From an uncultured Pseudomonadota bacterium (lineage in GTDB: Bacteria; Pseudomonadota; Alphaproteobacteria; RUG11792), in contig CADBLQ010000011.1 of NCBI GenBank assembly GCA_902795615.1, positions 1 through 59,426 on the forward strand: a stretch of DNA of 59,426 nt, given 5' to 3'. Positions within the stretch are counted from its first letter, which is position 1, and each line of letters starts with the position of its first letter. The notes under the pieces were generated by a model that did not search any database, was not told the origin of the DNA, and was given only the letters and a program-made list of their open reading frames with translations. Both the position numbers and the translations under genes were made by a program. Positions 9,544 to 17,944 of this stretch are shown here, one piece after another.

Positions 9544-10824
9544 TTATTTTCGTATATTTACGAAAAATAGTACCAAAAAGGCTGTACTCGCAAGAATAGC
9601 ACTTAGGACAAAGGCACTAGTGAACCCATTCGTGTCTGCGACACGACCAATAATAGTGCCTCCGCACAATAGCGATAAAGCACAAACTAAATTATAAATT
9701 CCTAAGCCTGTACCTTTGAGATTTGGAGGAGATATTTCAGAAATTTTAGCAGCAAATATACTTTGAGAAATACCATTATAAATTCCTAGGCATAGTAACC
9801 CACCCAAGCCTAGAAATGGATTGCCATCATCAAATATAAACATTAAATCGGCAAATATGAACGATGCAAGACCAAACATAAATATCTTATTTGGTTTGGA
9901 CGTTTTATCAGAAATAGCCCCTGAAACCATTGCTGAAAGGCTGTTTGATATATAACACACAGACAGAACAAGAGGAGCCATAAATGTACTTAAGTTATAC
10001 GTACCTGTCGTATGAAGAATAACCAATGATTCGGAAACTTTAGCACAGTTATAAGTAGCAGCAATTACTAAAAACACCCAGTATCGTTTCGGAAACTGGG
10101 TAAGAGTTTTTATATTAATATGACATAAACGTTTATGTACTAGTGTTTTTTGTGGCACATATTTATTTTTTACAGCAAAAGTAATTATTAGTACAGCAAT
10201 AAATGCCGGAATACAAGCACACCAAAATACTGCCTGGTAATCATTCAATATACGAAACAACAATGCCGCAATTATTGTCCCTACAAGGCATCCCATAGCC
10301 GCTAAAGCCTGTCTTAAACCAAAGCATCTAGCTCGACTATTTTCAGGAGCCCAATCTCCAACCAATGCATCACGTGGTGTTGATTGAAGACCGTTTCCAA
10401 ACCGTTCAATAACTTTTGCACAAAAAAGTGGTACAAAACTACGCCCTATGGCTTCTAATGGTTTAGCTAAAAATAACAGTATTGTACCCAGCAAGAGGAG
10501 TATCTTGCGATTACACAAAACATCACTTAGATAACCTGAAAATAATTTCATTATGAAAGCACAGGCTTCTACAGTGCCGTCTAAGAATCCAATTTTAGTT
10601 AAATTGACACCTAGCGTATGGTGTAGATACACTCCAAAAAAGCTAAAAACCATTAGAGTAGACATATTAATAAAAAAAGATGAAAAACTAATAGCTTTTA
10701 TAGTTTTTGGAATATCACTAATCGTTGTATAGGATTTTCTGCCCGTATTTCTCCACTTAAATAGGTTTGAGAAACTAATCACATTACTACCTAGTGAAGT
10801 GAGTATGTAGTCATTGTAACACAC
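9544..10824 (-). CDS. Major facilitator superfamily transporter
   Basis: This is a 12-helix MFS permease of the inner membrane, about 420 residues. Typical marks are the loop 2-3 region GFLDGTVEACAF...SGYLSDVLCNRK (the MFS signature in altered form) and the block GNGLQSTPRDALVGDW, which resembles the G(K/N)G(I/L)xxxPRDALI motif of a bacterial MFS subgroup of unknown substrate. A cytoplasmic basic loop (KNKYVPQKTLVHKRL) separates the two six-helix halves. The reading frame opens with GTG at 10824; another GTG 14 codons later and no clear Shine-Dalgarno leave the start open. Substrate unknown. It diverges from the MotA/ExbB-like gene. Confidence 0.85.
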   Translation of the reverse strand: MCYNDYILTSLGSNVISFSNLFKWRNTGRKSYTTISDIPKTIKAISFSSFFINMSTLMVFSFFGVYLHHTLGVNLTKIGFLDGTVEACAFIMKLFSGYLSDVLCNRKILLLLGTILLFLAKPLEAIGRSFVPLFCAKVIERFGNGLQSTPRDALVGDWAPENSRARCFGLRQALAAMGCLVGTIIAALLFRILNDYQAVFWCACIPAFIAVLIITFAVKNKYVPQKTLVHKRLCHINIKTLTQFPKRYWVFLVIAATYNCAKVSESLVILHTTGTYNLSTFMAPLVLSVCYISNSLSAMVSGAISDKTSKPNKIFMFGLASFIFADLMFIFDDGNPFLGLGGLLCLGIYNGISQSIFAAKISEISPPNLKGTGLGIYNLVCALSLLCGGTIIGRVADTNGFTSAFVLSAILASTAFLVLFFVNIRK

Positions 10825-10918
10825 AATTTATCATACGGTCTAGAACCCGTTCTTTTAGTAAGGATGTTACAATGTCTTATGGTATCTAGAGATATATGAT
10901 TATTCATAAAATTGTAAT

Positions 10919-12028
10919 ATGTTCTTAGTCTTATCGAAACTGGCTCTTTGTCAGTTAATACTATTTATTGGCACATTAGGTCTAGTGTTTGTAGCACTCT
11001 TTGATGTATTTTATAAAGCATTTTCGTATAATATTTATATTAATTCACTTATTGTATGTAGCTTCATTATTGCGATATTAGTATCTTTATTTAAAATTTT
11101 TTCTTATGAGCGAGAGTATAGAAAATTAATTAACTATGACAGTTTGCCTAAAAAAACATTAAAATCGTTGAAATTACTCTCTCCCATATACTTATATATG
11201 AAACAAACTAATACTGTTTTATCGCAAGCGAAGCTACAAATAATATTGGGGGACGTAGAGAAAAAAGTTGAACAATCAGAAAGTTTTTCTAAATATATTG
11301 CTAGTACATTGATATTCTTGGGTTTATTTGGTACATTTTGGGGATTATCTCAAACAATAGGAAATGTTTCACAAATAATAGATAATTTAGGTTTAGAAAA
11401 CGATGCAACATCGTCGTTTTTAAAGTTAAAAAATAGTTTGAAAATCCCTCTTCAGGGTATGGGCATTGCATTTGGATGTTCGTTATTTGGTCTCTGTGGC
11501 TCATTGATACTTGGTTTTCTAAATTTATTACAACGTCATATAGGAGATAAATTTTTAGATAAAGTAGAAGAATGGTTGTCATCACATACTGTAAATCTTG
11601 ATGCATTGGAACAGAATTCCGAATACCATGGGAGATTGTTTTCAATGGGGCTACTTGAAAAAACGATTGAAACCATCTATGCATTTCAACACCAGCTAAA
11701 AGACATTGATAGTAATAAAATGGCATTGTATGAAATGCAAAAAGAAATAGGTGAAAAAATTTCACATTTGAGTGATGCTCTTATAAAGCATCAAGATATA
11801 ATTCGTACATTAGGAGAACACCAAATTGATTTACAGAAAGCTGTTGTTAAAATGTCTACACAGTTTTCTGAAAGTATGAATACTAACGTAGTAGCAAAGC
11901 TGTCATCAATAGACACCAGTATTAACCAAATGATTCAAAATGCAGTAGATAATAGAAACTATCTCGTTAATGCTTTAGGATCGGATATAAAGATGATAGC
12001 AAAAACACTTTCGTCTTTTAGAGAATAA
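10919..12028 (+). CDS. MotA/TolQ/ExbB-like proton channel protein with long C-terminal tail
   Basis: This inner-membrane protein (369 residues) resembles the proton-conducting subunits MotA, TolQ and ExbB. Two hydrophobic helices lie near residues 8-30 and 42-62, and the diagnostic pair is about residues 127-150 ([18 protein letters not shown]) and 180-205 ([23 protein letters not shown]). About 160 residues of predicted coiled coil follow, unlike the short tails of TolQ and ExbB. The usual partner with a peptidoglycan-binding or TonB-like domain is absent: the next gene, six bases on, is prfA. The driven machine is therefore unknown; related alphaproteobacterial proteins are often beside an OmpA-like gene. 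Confidence 0.72.
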   Translation: MFLVLSKLALCQLILFIGTLGLVFVALFDVFYKAFSYNIYINSLIVCSFIIAILVSLFKIFSYEREYRKLINYDSLPKKTLKSLKLLSPIYLYMKQTNTVLSQAKLQIILGDVEKKVEQSESFSKYIASTLIFLGLFGTFWGLSQTIGNVSQIIDNLGLENDATSSFLKLKNSLKIPLQGMGIAFGCSLFGLCGSLILGFLNLLQRHIGDKFLDKVEEWLSSHTVNLDALEQNSEYHGRLFSMGLLEKTIETIYAFQHQLKDIDSNKMALYEMQKEIGEKISHLSDALIKHQDIIRTLGEHQIDLQKAVVKMSTQFSESMNTNVVAKLSSIDTSINQMIQNAVDNRNYLVNALGSDIKMIAKTLSSFRE

Positions 12029-12033
12029 TTACT

Positions 12034-13143
12034 ATGAATACTTTCGAAAAAAAACTGCATTCAATCTTAGCCCATTTTGAAGATGTTCGCATAAAAATAA
12101 ATAACTTAACGGAATTCGATACCCCAAAAAGTATTGCACTTTCTAAAGAGTTTTCTGAATTATCAATAGTAGCCGAAAAAATTAATGACCTATTTTCAAA
12201 GCAACAAGAGTTAAAAGATTTATGTGAATTAATATCTAATAAAGATGACCTAGAAATGGCAAAAATGGCAGAAACTGAATATTTAGAGTTAAAAGATGAA
12301 ATTCCAAATATCGAACATCAAATTAAAGTTTTGTTATTACCCAAAGATATTGATGATGATAAAGGTGCAATCTTGGAAATTAGAGCTGGTACAGGTGGAG
12401 AGGAGGCGGGATTATTTGGGGCAGATTTGTTTAAAATGTATGAATTATATGCAAACTTACACGGTTGGAAATTTGAAGTTTTAGAACTAAATGAAACAGG
12501 ACTAGGAGCAGTAAAGGAAGCCAGTGCCAGTATTTCAGGAAAGGGTGTATTTGCACGTTTAAAATTTGAATCAGGTGTCCACCGCGTACAACGAGTTCCT
12601 GAGACAGAAGCGTCAGGTCGTGTTCATACATCCGCAGCTACTGTAGCAGTACTACCTGAAGTTGAGGAGTTTGATATTAAAATAGATGAAAAAGATTTAC
12701 AGATTGATACTTATAGGGCATCAGGAGCTGGTGGTCAACATGTCAATAAAACAGATAGTGCAGTTAGAATTACACATATTCCCACAGGAACGGTAGTTGC
12801 AGTTCAAGATGAACGTTCACAACATAGAAACCGTGAAAAAGCAATGAAAATATTGCGTTCTAAAATTTATGAACATGAACGAGAAAATAGAGAACGAGAT
12901 AGGTCACAAACTAGAAAAAGTCAGGTAGGAACGGGCGATAGGTCAGAACGGATTAGAACTTATAATTTTCCACAAGGACGAGTTTCAGATCATCGAATTA
13001 ACTTTTCTTTATATAAAATTGATAAAGTAATGGATGGTTCGGCATTAGATGAAATTATTGATAAGCTAATTGAAGTTGACCAAGCTGAACGTCTAGCTTC
13101 TGACCAAACAGAAAGCTTAACAACAGTAAATCACAATAATTGA
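12034..13143 (+). CDS. prfA: Peptide chain release factor 1
   Basis: RF1 reads UAA and UAG stop codons and triggers peptide release on the ribosome. The 369-residue protein carries the universal GGQ loop ([18 protein letters not shown]) that enters the peptidyl-transferase centre. The codon-recognition segment reads [15 protein letters not shown], which is of RF1 (P-x-T) type and not of RF2 (SPF) type. No programmed frameshift is seen, as expected for RF1. It lies six bases after the MotA-like gene and eight bases before ftsQ, so the three probably form one transcript. prmC, which methylates the GGQ glutamine and often follows prfA, is not here. Confidence 0.96.
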   Translation: MNTFEKKLHSILAHFEDVRIKINNLTEFDTPKSIALSKEFSELSIVAEKINDLFSKQQELKDLCELISNKDDLEMAKMAETEYLELKDEIPNIEHQIKVLLLPKDIDDDKGAILEIRAGTGGEEAGLFGADLFKMYELYANLHGWKFEVLELNETGLGAVKEASASISGKGVFARLKFESGVHRVQRVPETEASGRVHTSAATVAVLPEVEEFDIKIDEKDLQIDTYRASGAGGQHVNKTDSAVRITHIPTGTVVAVQDERSQHRNREKAMKILRSKIYEHERENRERDRSQTRKSQVGTGDRSERIRTYNFPQGRVSDHRINFSLYKIDKVMDGSALDEIIDKLIEVDQAERLASDQTESLTTVNHNN

Positions 13144-13150
13144 TAAAACA

Positions 13151-13882
13151 ATGCAGAGACAGGGATACAAAAAAAAATCAAGATTTCTAAAAAAATATAT
13201 CGTTGTATGTTTTACAGCGTTTTGTTTTATTACTAGTATTTATTTCTGGAATAAATTAGCAGTACTACAGGAAAAATTTATTAATATTACGGGAGCTTAC
13301 ATAAAGACAGTTAGTATAATGGGGGCATCTCCAAAAGTGGAAAAGTTAATAAGAGCCAACTTGGGGGCTAAAGAAGGCGATAGCATTTTTAGTGTATCTA
13401 CAACAAACATGTTAAAAAACCTATCAAAAATAGGTTGGATCAAAGAGGCTACCATCCATAAGATATTACCTAACATTATTAAAATTAAAATAGTCGAACG
13501 TATACCTATAGCAGTATATTATCACGATAAAAAATATAATTTAATTGATGCTGACGGCATATTAATTGAAGAAACAGAAACAACACCAGGATTACCAATA
13601 ATATCAGGTAGTAATGCAAATATTCATGCAAAAGAGATACTATCGCTATTAAGTAAATTTCCAAGAATAAAAGTGCATTCATTGATGTATGTGCAGAATC
13701 GGCGTTGGAACGTCATTTTGGATAATAAGATTACGGTGAAGTTGCCAGCTAAAAATTTAGAAAATATGCTTAAATTACTGTCCGATATCATAGACCAGCC
13801 TAGTATTAAAAATGCTGTAACTGGAATAGACTTGCGAGTAAATGGTAATGTTATTGTACAAGGATTATCAGAAAGGAAGTAG
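13151..13882 (+). CDS. ftsQ: Cell division protein FtsQ
   Basis: FtsQ is a bitopic membrane protein that links early and late division proteins at the septum. The layout is diagnostic: a basic cytoplasmic tail (MQRQGYKKKSRFLKK), one membrane helix (about residues 17-37), and a periplasmic POTRA domain starting at VSIMGASPKVEKLIRANL, with GDSIFSVSTTNMLKNL, IGWIKEATIHK and VERIPIAVY, then the beta domain ending in LRVNG. The gene is normally in the dcw cluster next to ftsA and ftsZ; here it sits after prfA, apart from the rsmH-ftsL-ftsI remnant 34 kb away. Confidence 0.85.
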   Translation: MQRQGYKKKSRFLKKYIVVCFTAFCFITSIYFWNKLAVLQEKFINITGAYIKTVSIMGASPKVEKLIRANLGAKEGDSIFSVSTTNMLKNLSKIGWIKEATIHKILPNIIKIKIVERIPIAVYYHDKKYNLIDADGILIEETETTPGLPIISGSNANIHAKEILSLLSKFPRIKVHSLMYVQNRRWNVILDNKITVKLPAKNLENMLKLLSDIIDQPSIKNAVTGIDLRVNGNVIVQGLSERK

Positions 13883-13933
13883 CTTTTAGTCTGATATAAT
13901 AGGACTGAAAAAAAGTAAAATAACTAATCCGAA

Positions 13934-14251
13934 ATGCAACGATTAGTATCTGTAGTTCCTAAAGTCATAGATGATAAGTTTAATATTATTTCAATAAATC
14001 TTATTATACGAAACAATTGGAAAAATATAATCTCACCGCAATTTGTCCATCTTATGAAATTTAATAATGCATTGGTTTCAGTTATAAATGATGAATTGAA
14101 ACTGAACGTTATCGTTGATGTTATTGATTCCGCTATAATTTTTGTAAAAAGCCAAAGCACAATAATTATGTCTTCAATTAGATTATTAACTGGTGTTGAA
14201 AATGTTAATATTAAATACCGTCAAGTATTAATTTTTAATACCAAAAATTAA
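13934..14251 (+). CDS. DUF721/DciA-like protein (possible replicative helicase loader)
   Basis: This 105-residue protein looks like a short DUF721 (DciA) domain: a Trp-containing start of the domain (NNWKNIISPQFVHLM), a beta strand with small residues (KLNVIVDVIDSAIIFV), then a helix and IRLLTGVENVNIKYRQ, matching the family pattern of strand, 'S-A' and a final 'lN...v..I'. DciA loads DnaB in bacteria that lack DnaC or DnaI, and dnaB is at 50986. The match is by pattern only and could be wrong. It begins about 50 bases after ftsQ and ends 20 bases from ctrA, which points at it. An antisense frame covers part of it but has no features. Confidence 0.5.
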   Translation: MQRLVSVVPKVIDDKFNIISINLIIRNNWKNIISPQFVHLMKFNNALVSVINDELKLNVIVDVIDSAIIFVKSQSTIIMSSIRLLTGVENVNIKYRQVLIFNTKN

Positions 14252-14269
14252 AAATATTGAGCAGGCTTT

Positions 14270-15040
14270 TCAACCTGCCTTTAAACTTTCAGAAACATTA
14301 CTATTTCCAAAAGCTACGTTGTTGTTTTTTTTCAAATCACTCATTGATTGAACCGTTGCAGTTTCATCATTGTCCCTGATAATATATCCGCGTCCCCACA
14401 CCGTTTCTATTATGCTATTACCACCCGTAAGGTCAGCAATTTTTTTCCTTAGTTTGCAGATAAATACATCAATAATTTTTAACTCCGGTTCATCCATACC
14501 TCCATATATATGATTTAGAAAAATTTCTTTTGCTAAAACTGACCCGCGTTTAATTGCTAATAGTTCTAGTATCGAATATTCTTTATTAGTAAGTGATAGT
14601 TCCTTCCCATAAATATACACTTTGCGTTGTTTAACATTCACTGTCATTGGTCCAATTTTAATTTCTGAAGAAGCATGTCCTGATGCCCTTCGAATGATTG
14701 CATAAATGCGTGCCAACAATTCAGATTTACTAAATGGTTTAGTTATATAATCATCTGCACCTATTGTTAGGCTTTTTACTTTATCTTCAGTTGATACTAA
14801 CCCTGAAAGAATTAAAATAGGTGTTGTGTTATTTACAGAACGTAATCGAGAAATAATATCAAACCCACAAATATCAGGAAGTAAAATGTCTAAAATTATT
14901 GCTTCATAATCATATAATTTTGTCATTTCTAATGCTTCTACTCCTGTTTCTGCTTTGTGACAATTCAGCCCATCTGACATACAAGCTGCTTCAATGCGTT
15001 GTAATATTTCCTTCTCATCTTCTACGACCAATAATCTCAT
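14270..15040 (-). CDS. ctrA: Cell-cycle response regulator CtrA
   Basis: CtrA is the master cell-cycle regulator of alphaproteobacteria; it binds TTAA-N7-TTAAC and controls division, replication and envelope genes. The receiver domain (1-118) shows the acidic pocket VVEDE, phospho-acceptor Asp51 in LDILLPD, and the Lys of TKPF. The winged-helix DNA-binding domain has the CtrA-specific blocks LTNKEYSILELL, GGMDEPELKIIDVF and ETVWGRGYIIRD. It is about 25 residues longer than Caulobacter CtrA, with an unrelated tail ending LKAG instead of the hydrophobic Ala-Ala end used for ClpXP degradation there. Two perfect CtrA boxes lie upstream, so it probably regulates itself. ispH is divergent. Confidence 0.95.
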   Translation of the reverse strand: MRLLVVEDEKEILQRIEAACMSDGLNCHKAETGVEALEMTKLYDYEAIILDILLPDICGFDIISRLRSVNNTTPILILSGLVSTEDKVKSLTIGADDYITKPFSKSELLARIYAIIRRASGHASSEIKIGPMTVNVKQRKVYIYGKELSLTNKEYSILELLAIKRGSVLAKEIFLNHIYGGMDEPELKIIDVFICKLRKKIADLTGGNSIIETVWGRGYIIRDNDETATVQSMSDLKKNNNVAFGNSNVSESLKAG

Positions 15041-15109
15041 TGCCGTATCCTTTTATACCGTCCCCCTATATTTTTATGCTAACAAAATGTCATGAATTTT
15101 ATTCATAGT

Positions 15110-15138
15110 AGTATAAAATTTCTAAAACATTGTTAACT
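15110..15138 (-). promoter_or_regulatory. Probable ctrA promoter with a CtrA half-site on its -35 region
   Basis: Read on the minus strand, TATACT (15115-15110) is a good -10 box. Seventeen bases upstream the -35 region coincides with a GTTAAC palindrome (15132-15137) containing the CtrA half-site TTAAC. In Caulobacter, CtrA-controlled promoters commonly have the box overlapping -35. The transcript would start about 65 bases before the ctrA ATG. Confidence 0.4.
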
Positions 15139-15152
15139 TTTGTTGTAGAAGT

Positions 15153-15168
15153 TTAAGAACTTATTAAC
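15153..15168 (+). promoter_or_regulatory. CtrA binding box (TTAA-N7-TTAAC), site 1
   Basis: TTAA (15153-15156), seven bases, TTAAC (15164-15168) is a perfect match to the full CtrA recognition sequence. It lies between ctrA and the divergent ispH-like gene and is within reach of promoters for both. Confidence 0.75.
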
Positions 15169-15192
15169 CAATTTTTACAAAAATTTTATTAG

Positions 15193-15208
15193 TTAACAAT
15201 TTTTTAAC
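15193..15208 (+). promoter_or_regulatory. CtrA binding box (TTAA-N7-TTAAC), site 2
   Basis: TTAA (15193-15196), seven bases, TTAAC (15204-15208) is a second perfect CtrA box, 40 bases (about four helical turns) from the first and in the same direction. Two full sites in phase make CtrA control of this intergenic region likely. Confidence 0.75.
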
Positions 15209-15339
15209 GAATAGAATGTATTATACGCTAGTTTTATCATATCTGTAATTCCCTTAAGGTAATTTGAAAAACTTACAATTTGAGTGTTTGATAAGATATG
15301 CGTTATTATTGCATAAGAGATTGTTGCTAATATGCTGAA

Positions 15340-16347
15340 ATGATTGGTTATTTATTATATCCACGCGGATATTGTTTTGGTGTTAAACGTATAGTTGATA
15401 TGACAGATCAAGTATTGAAGTTATACAAATCAGTATATGTGGTTGAGGACATTGTGCATAACAAGTTATTTATGAATGGCGTTCAGGCAAGAGGCGTTAC
15501 TAAGGTGCAATCAATTGATGATGTGCCAGATGGTTCAGCTATTATGTTTTCAACACGTGGTATTCCTTCAAAAATGCTAAAAAAAGCTGATGAAAAACAA
15601 CTTACAGTAGTAGATGCTACATGTCCAATAGTTAAAGAGTTGCAAGATGCCGTGCTTGAAAAAGCAGAGACAGGGTATGCAATTATTCTCATTGGTAATC
15701 GTACACATCAGCAGATAGCAACTTTGCTTGGAGCAACTGATAGCGATGATATGTATGTCGTTTATAGTGATATGGATGTTGATTTACTACCTGACTTATC
15801 AAATAAAAAAGTTGTTTACTTTACTCAAACTTCCCTCTATTCAAATGACGTTGCAAAAATAGTAAATGCATTGGTTACAAAAATTCCTCATATTGAAGTG
15901 GGACAATCGGGTAAGGCAGATAATATATGCTCTGAAACGTTAGATAGGCAAAAGGTTATAGCAGAAATTGCTTCAACAATTGACTTACTTATAGTTGTTG
16001 GTTCATTACATTCTGCAAATGCAGTATCTCTTGTAAGGACAGGAGAAGCGTGTAACATAAAACGCGTTGTATGTATTGATGCACCAGATGCAATTCAAAA
16101 TGATCTTCTCGATAATGTCGAAAAATTTGCATTAATATCCGCCACTTCAATTGATGAGGCTACAATCAAATCTGTTGAAGATACATTACAAAATCTTGCA
16201 GGTATTAAATATGTAATTTATCCCCAATCCGACACTCAGATTGTGTCTGCCACTCAGACAGTAATCGGAACACAATCTGCTTCTGACAATCAGCCTATAT
16301 CAAATGTGCAAAGTACTCCTGATTCTAAAAAAGCCTTAAACAGTTGA
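15340..16347 (+). CDS. ispH: IspH (LytB)-like HMBPP reductase homologue with altered active site
   Basis: IspH is the last enzyme of the MEP isoprenoid pathway; it reduces HMBPP to IPP and DMAPP with a [4Fe-4S] cluster. The three cluster cysteines are present (Cys12 in RGYCFGV, Cys95 in DATCP, Cys197 in DNICSE), as are IVHN (His40), GNRTH (His123), TQTSL and GSLHSANA. Two key positions differ: the FSAHG histidine is Arg (FSTRG, residue 73), and the catalytic Glu of the GHPE motif (Glu126 in E. coli) is Gln (HQQ, residue 125). Ser226 is Ala. A ~40-residue Gln/Ser/Thr-rich tail follows the fold. The fold is clear; normal activity is doubtful. Two CtrA boxes lie upstream. Confidence 0.8.
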   Translation: MIGYLLYPRGYCFGVKRIVDMTDQVLKLYKSVYVVEDIVHNKLFMNGVQARGVTKVQSIDDVPDGSAIMFSTRGIPSKMLKKADEKQLTVVDATCPIVKELQDAVLEKAETGYAIILIGNRTHQQIATLLGATDSDDMYVVYSDMDVDLLPDLSNKKVVYFTQTSLYSNDVAKIVNALVTKIPHIEVGQSGKADNICSETLDRQKVIAEIASTIDLLIVVGSLHSANAVSLVRTGEACNIKRVVCIDAPDAIQNDLLDNVEKFALISATSIDEATIKSVEDTLQNLAGIKYVIYPQSDTQIVSATQTVIGTQSASDNQPISNVQSTPDSKKALNS

Positions 16348-16557
16348 TATATTTTTAAACATATTTCAACAGCAGAAATAAAGCTCTTTTTGCCATACTG
16401 GGCATCATAGTAGCATTTATGTTGAGATAGACATTTTGCTCTTATTTTATCCAGAAATGAAAGCTGTGAGTAAAACATGTAGGAAATTTGATAGTTAAAC
16501 TACAATTGTGTAATACTTAAAATGTTGTATAACTTTTGGACACATAAGAGGTAAATT

Positions 16558-17682
16558 ATGGTCTTTAATTCGAAGCTCGTCGTTGCAGGTTTTGCAATTT
16601 TTGCAATAATCTTTGGTTCTGGGAACATTGTATTTCCGTTAATTGTTGGGAAATTATATCCAGATTATTGGTATTGGGCATCGTTAGGATGGTTTATCTC
16701 TGCTGTGTTAATTACATTCATAGGCTGTTACTCAGCAATTCTGTATGATGCAGACAATACGAAGTTGATGAAGCCCCTAGGCAAATATCTGACTTTCATA
16801 GTCGTACTGTGTATTATGATACTCACTGGTCCTTTTGGAGCAATGGCTCGGAGTGTCACTGTGTCATGTGATTGTGTTAAAACGGTATTTCCATCGATGA
16901 ACCCTACAGTATTCAAACTGGTGTACTGTACACTCATGACCGCTATGGCGTGGAATCCAGGTAAAATGGTCGATTTGGTCGGGCGTATATTCACACCACT
17001 TAAATTCGGTGGACTAATTGGTGTCGTCGTACTAGCACTGTACTTCAAAGATCCGAATATGCCAACATCGCCTATTACTACAGGAGCAACAACTGCTCTT
17101 GGAAATGGTTTGATAATGGGTTATCAAACTATGGATATGCTATCTGCATTTATGATAATGGGAACTATTTTCGCATACATTAAAAAATCTGTACCTGCAC
17201 AGTACAGTGAAAATAAGCCGTACCTGCATTCTGCGTCAGTTACTGCATTCGTAATTGCGGGGTTAATATTAGGGGTTGTGTATACGTCACTGATATATGT
17301 GGCATCTCAGTACTCACCAATGTTGGAAAATATTGAAAAGGCAGCTTTATTCATTAAAATTGCTGAACTATCAGTTGGTGCATCTGGTGCATGTTTCGTA
17401 GCAATAGTTATTGCAGTATGTTGTTTGGCTACTAATATCGCATTAACTTCGGTATTCTCTGGTTTTTTGCAAAACGATATATGTCGAGGTAAAGCAAACG
17501 AAAAATTGCTAATAGTGATTACTGGCTTGACTACTTTTTGTACGTCATTACTTGGTTTTGACGCATTGTTCAAGATTATGGGTGAAGTACTAACTTATCT
17601 ATATCCAGCATTAATCTTGTTCCTTGTAATCCAATGGATTAGGTATAGAGCAAATAATAAGCAGTCAAGTAATGCTTCATAA
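16558..17682 (+). CDS. brnQ: Branched-chain amino acid carrier, BrnQ (LIVCS) family
   Basis: BrnQ proteins import leucine, isoleucine and valine with Na+ or H+ across the inner membrane. The N-terminal signature FAIIFGSGNIVFPLIVG matches the family's FAMFFGAGNLIFPP motif, and about 10-12 hydrophobic helices follow over 374 residues, shorter than the usual ~440. The block MGYQTMDMLSAFMI corresponds to the conserved GYxTMDxLA motif. It stands alone: the start ATG at 16558 follows GAGGTAA, and a strong terminator lies after it. Amino acid import fits a host-dependent life. Confidence 0.85.
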   Translation: MVFNSKLVVAGFAIFAIIFGSGNIVFPLIVGKLYPDYWYWASLGWFISAVLITFIGCYSAILYDADNTKLMKPLGKYLTFIVVLCIMILTGPFGAMARSVTVSCDCVKTVFPSMNPTVFKLVYCTLMTAMAWNPGKMVDLVGRIFTPLKFGGLIGVVVLALYFKDPNMPTSPITTGATTALGNGLIMGYQTMDMLSAFMIMGTIFAYIKKSVPAQYSENKPYLHSASVTAFVIAGLILGVVYTSLIYVASQYSPMLENIEKAALFIKIAELSVGASGACFVAIVIAVCCLATNIALTSVFSGFLQNDICRGKANEKLLIVITGLTTFCTSLLGFDALFKIMGEVLTYLYPALILFLVIQWIRYRANNKQSSNAS

Positions 17683-17747
17683 AAATTACTTGAACATTTA
17701 ATGTTTCAGAATTGGAAACATTCCTAGTAACAACGAAGAGTTTTACG

Positions 17748-17773
17748 GCGGGGGAAAACCCCGCTATTTTCTA
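17748..17773 (+). terminator. Rho-independent terminator of the BrnQ gene
   Basis: GCGGGG (17748-17753) pairs with CCCCGC (17759-17764) around a GAAAA loop and is followed by TATTTTCT. This is a GC-rich stem in otherwise AT-rich DNA. Confidence 0.75.
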
Positions 17774-17944
17774 TAAATTTATTACTTCAGTGTGAATATT
17801 AACTGATTGTTACATTTTCTAAAGGTTCAATTTTCAACAAAATGTGGATTATGCCTATTGGGGTAGTAGCAGTCTACTTAAAAAATTAACAGTGGTTAAT
17901 CATTATAGTAGACTGAACGGTGTGAGGTAATACTCGGAACTTAT

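Noticed and set aside
10919-12028. MotA-like gene with long tail as ZorA of a Zorya anti-phage system
   Set aside because: No ZorB (OmpA/peptidoglycan-binding) or ZorC/D/E gene is nearby, the tail is much shorter than in ZorA, and the neighbours are prfA and ftsQ.
13924-14160. Minus-strand frame overlapping the DciA-like gene
   Set aside because: It has no ribosome binding site or motif; the plus-strand frame follows ftsQ and shows a plausible domain pattern.
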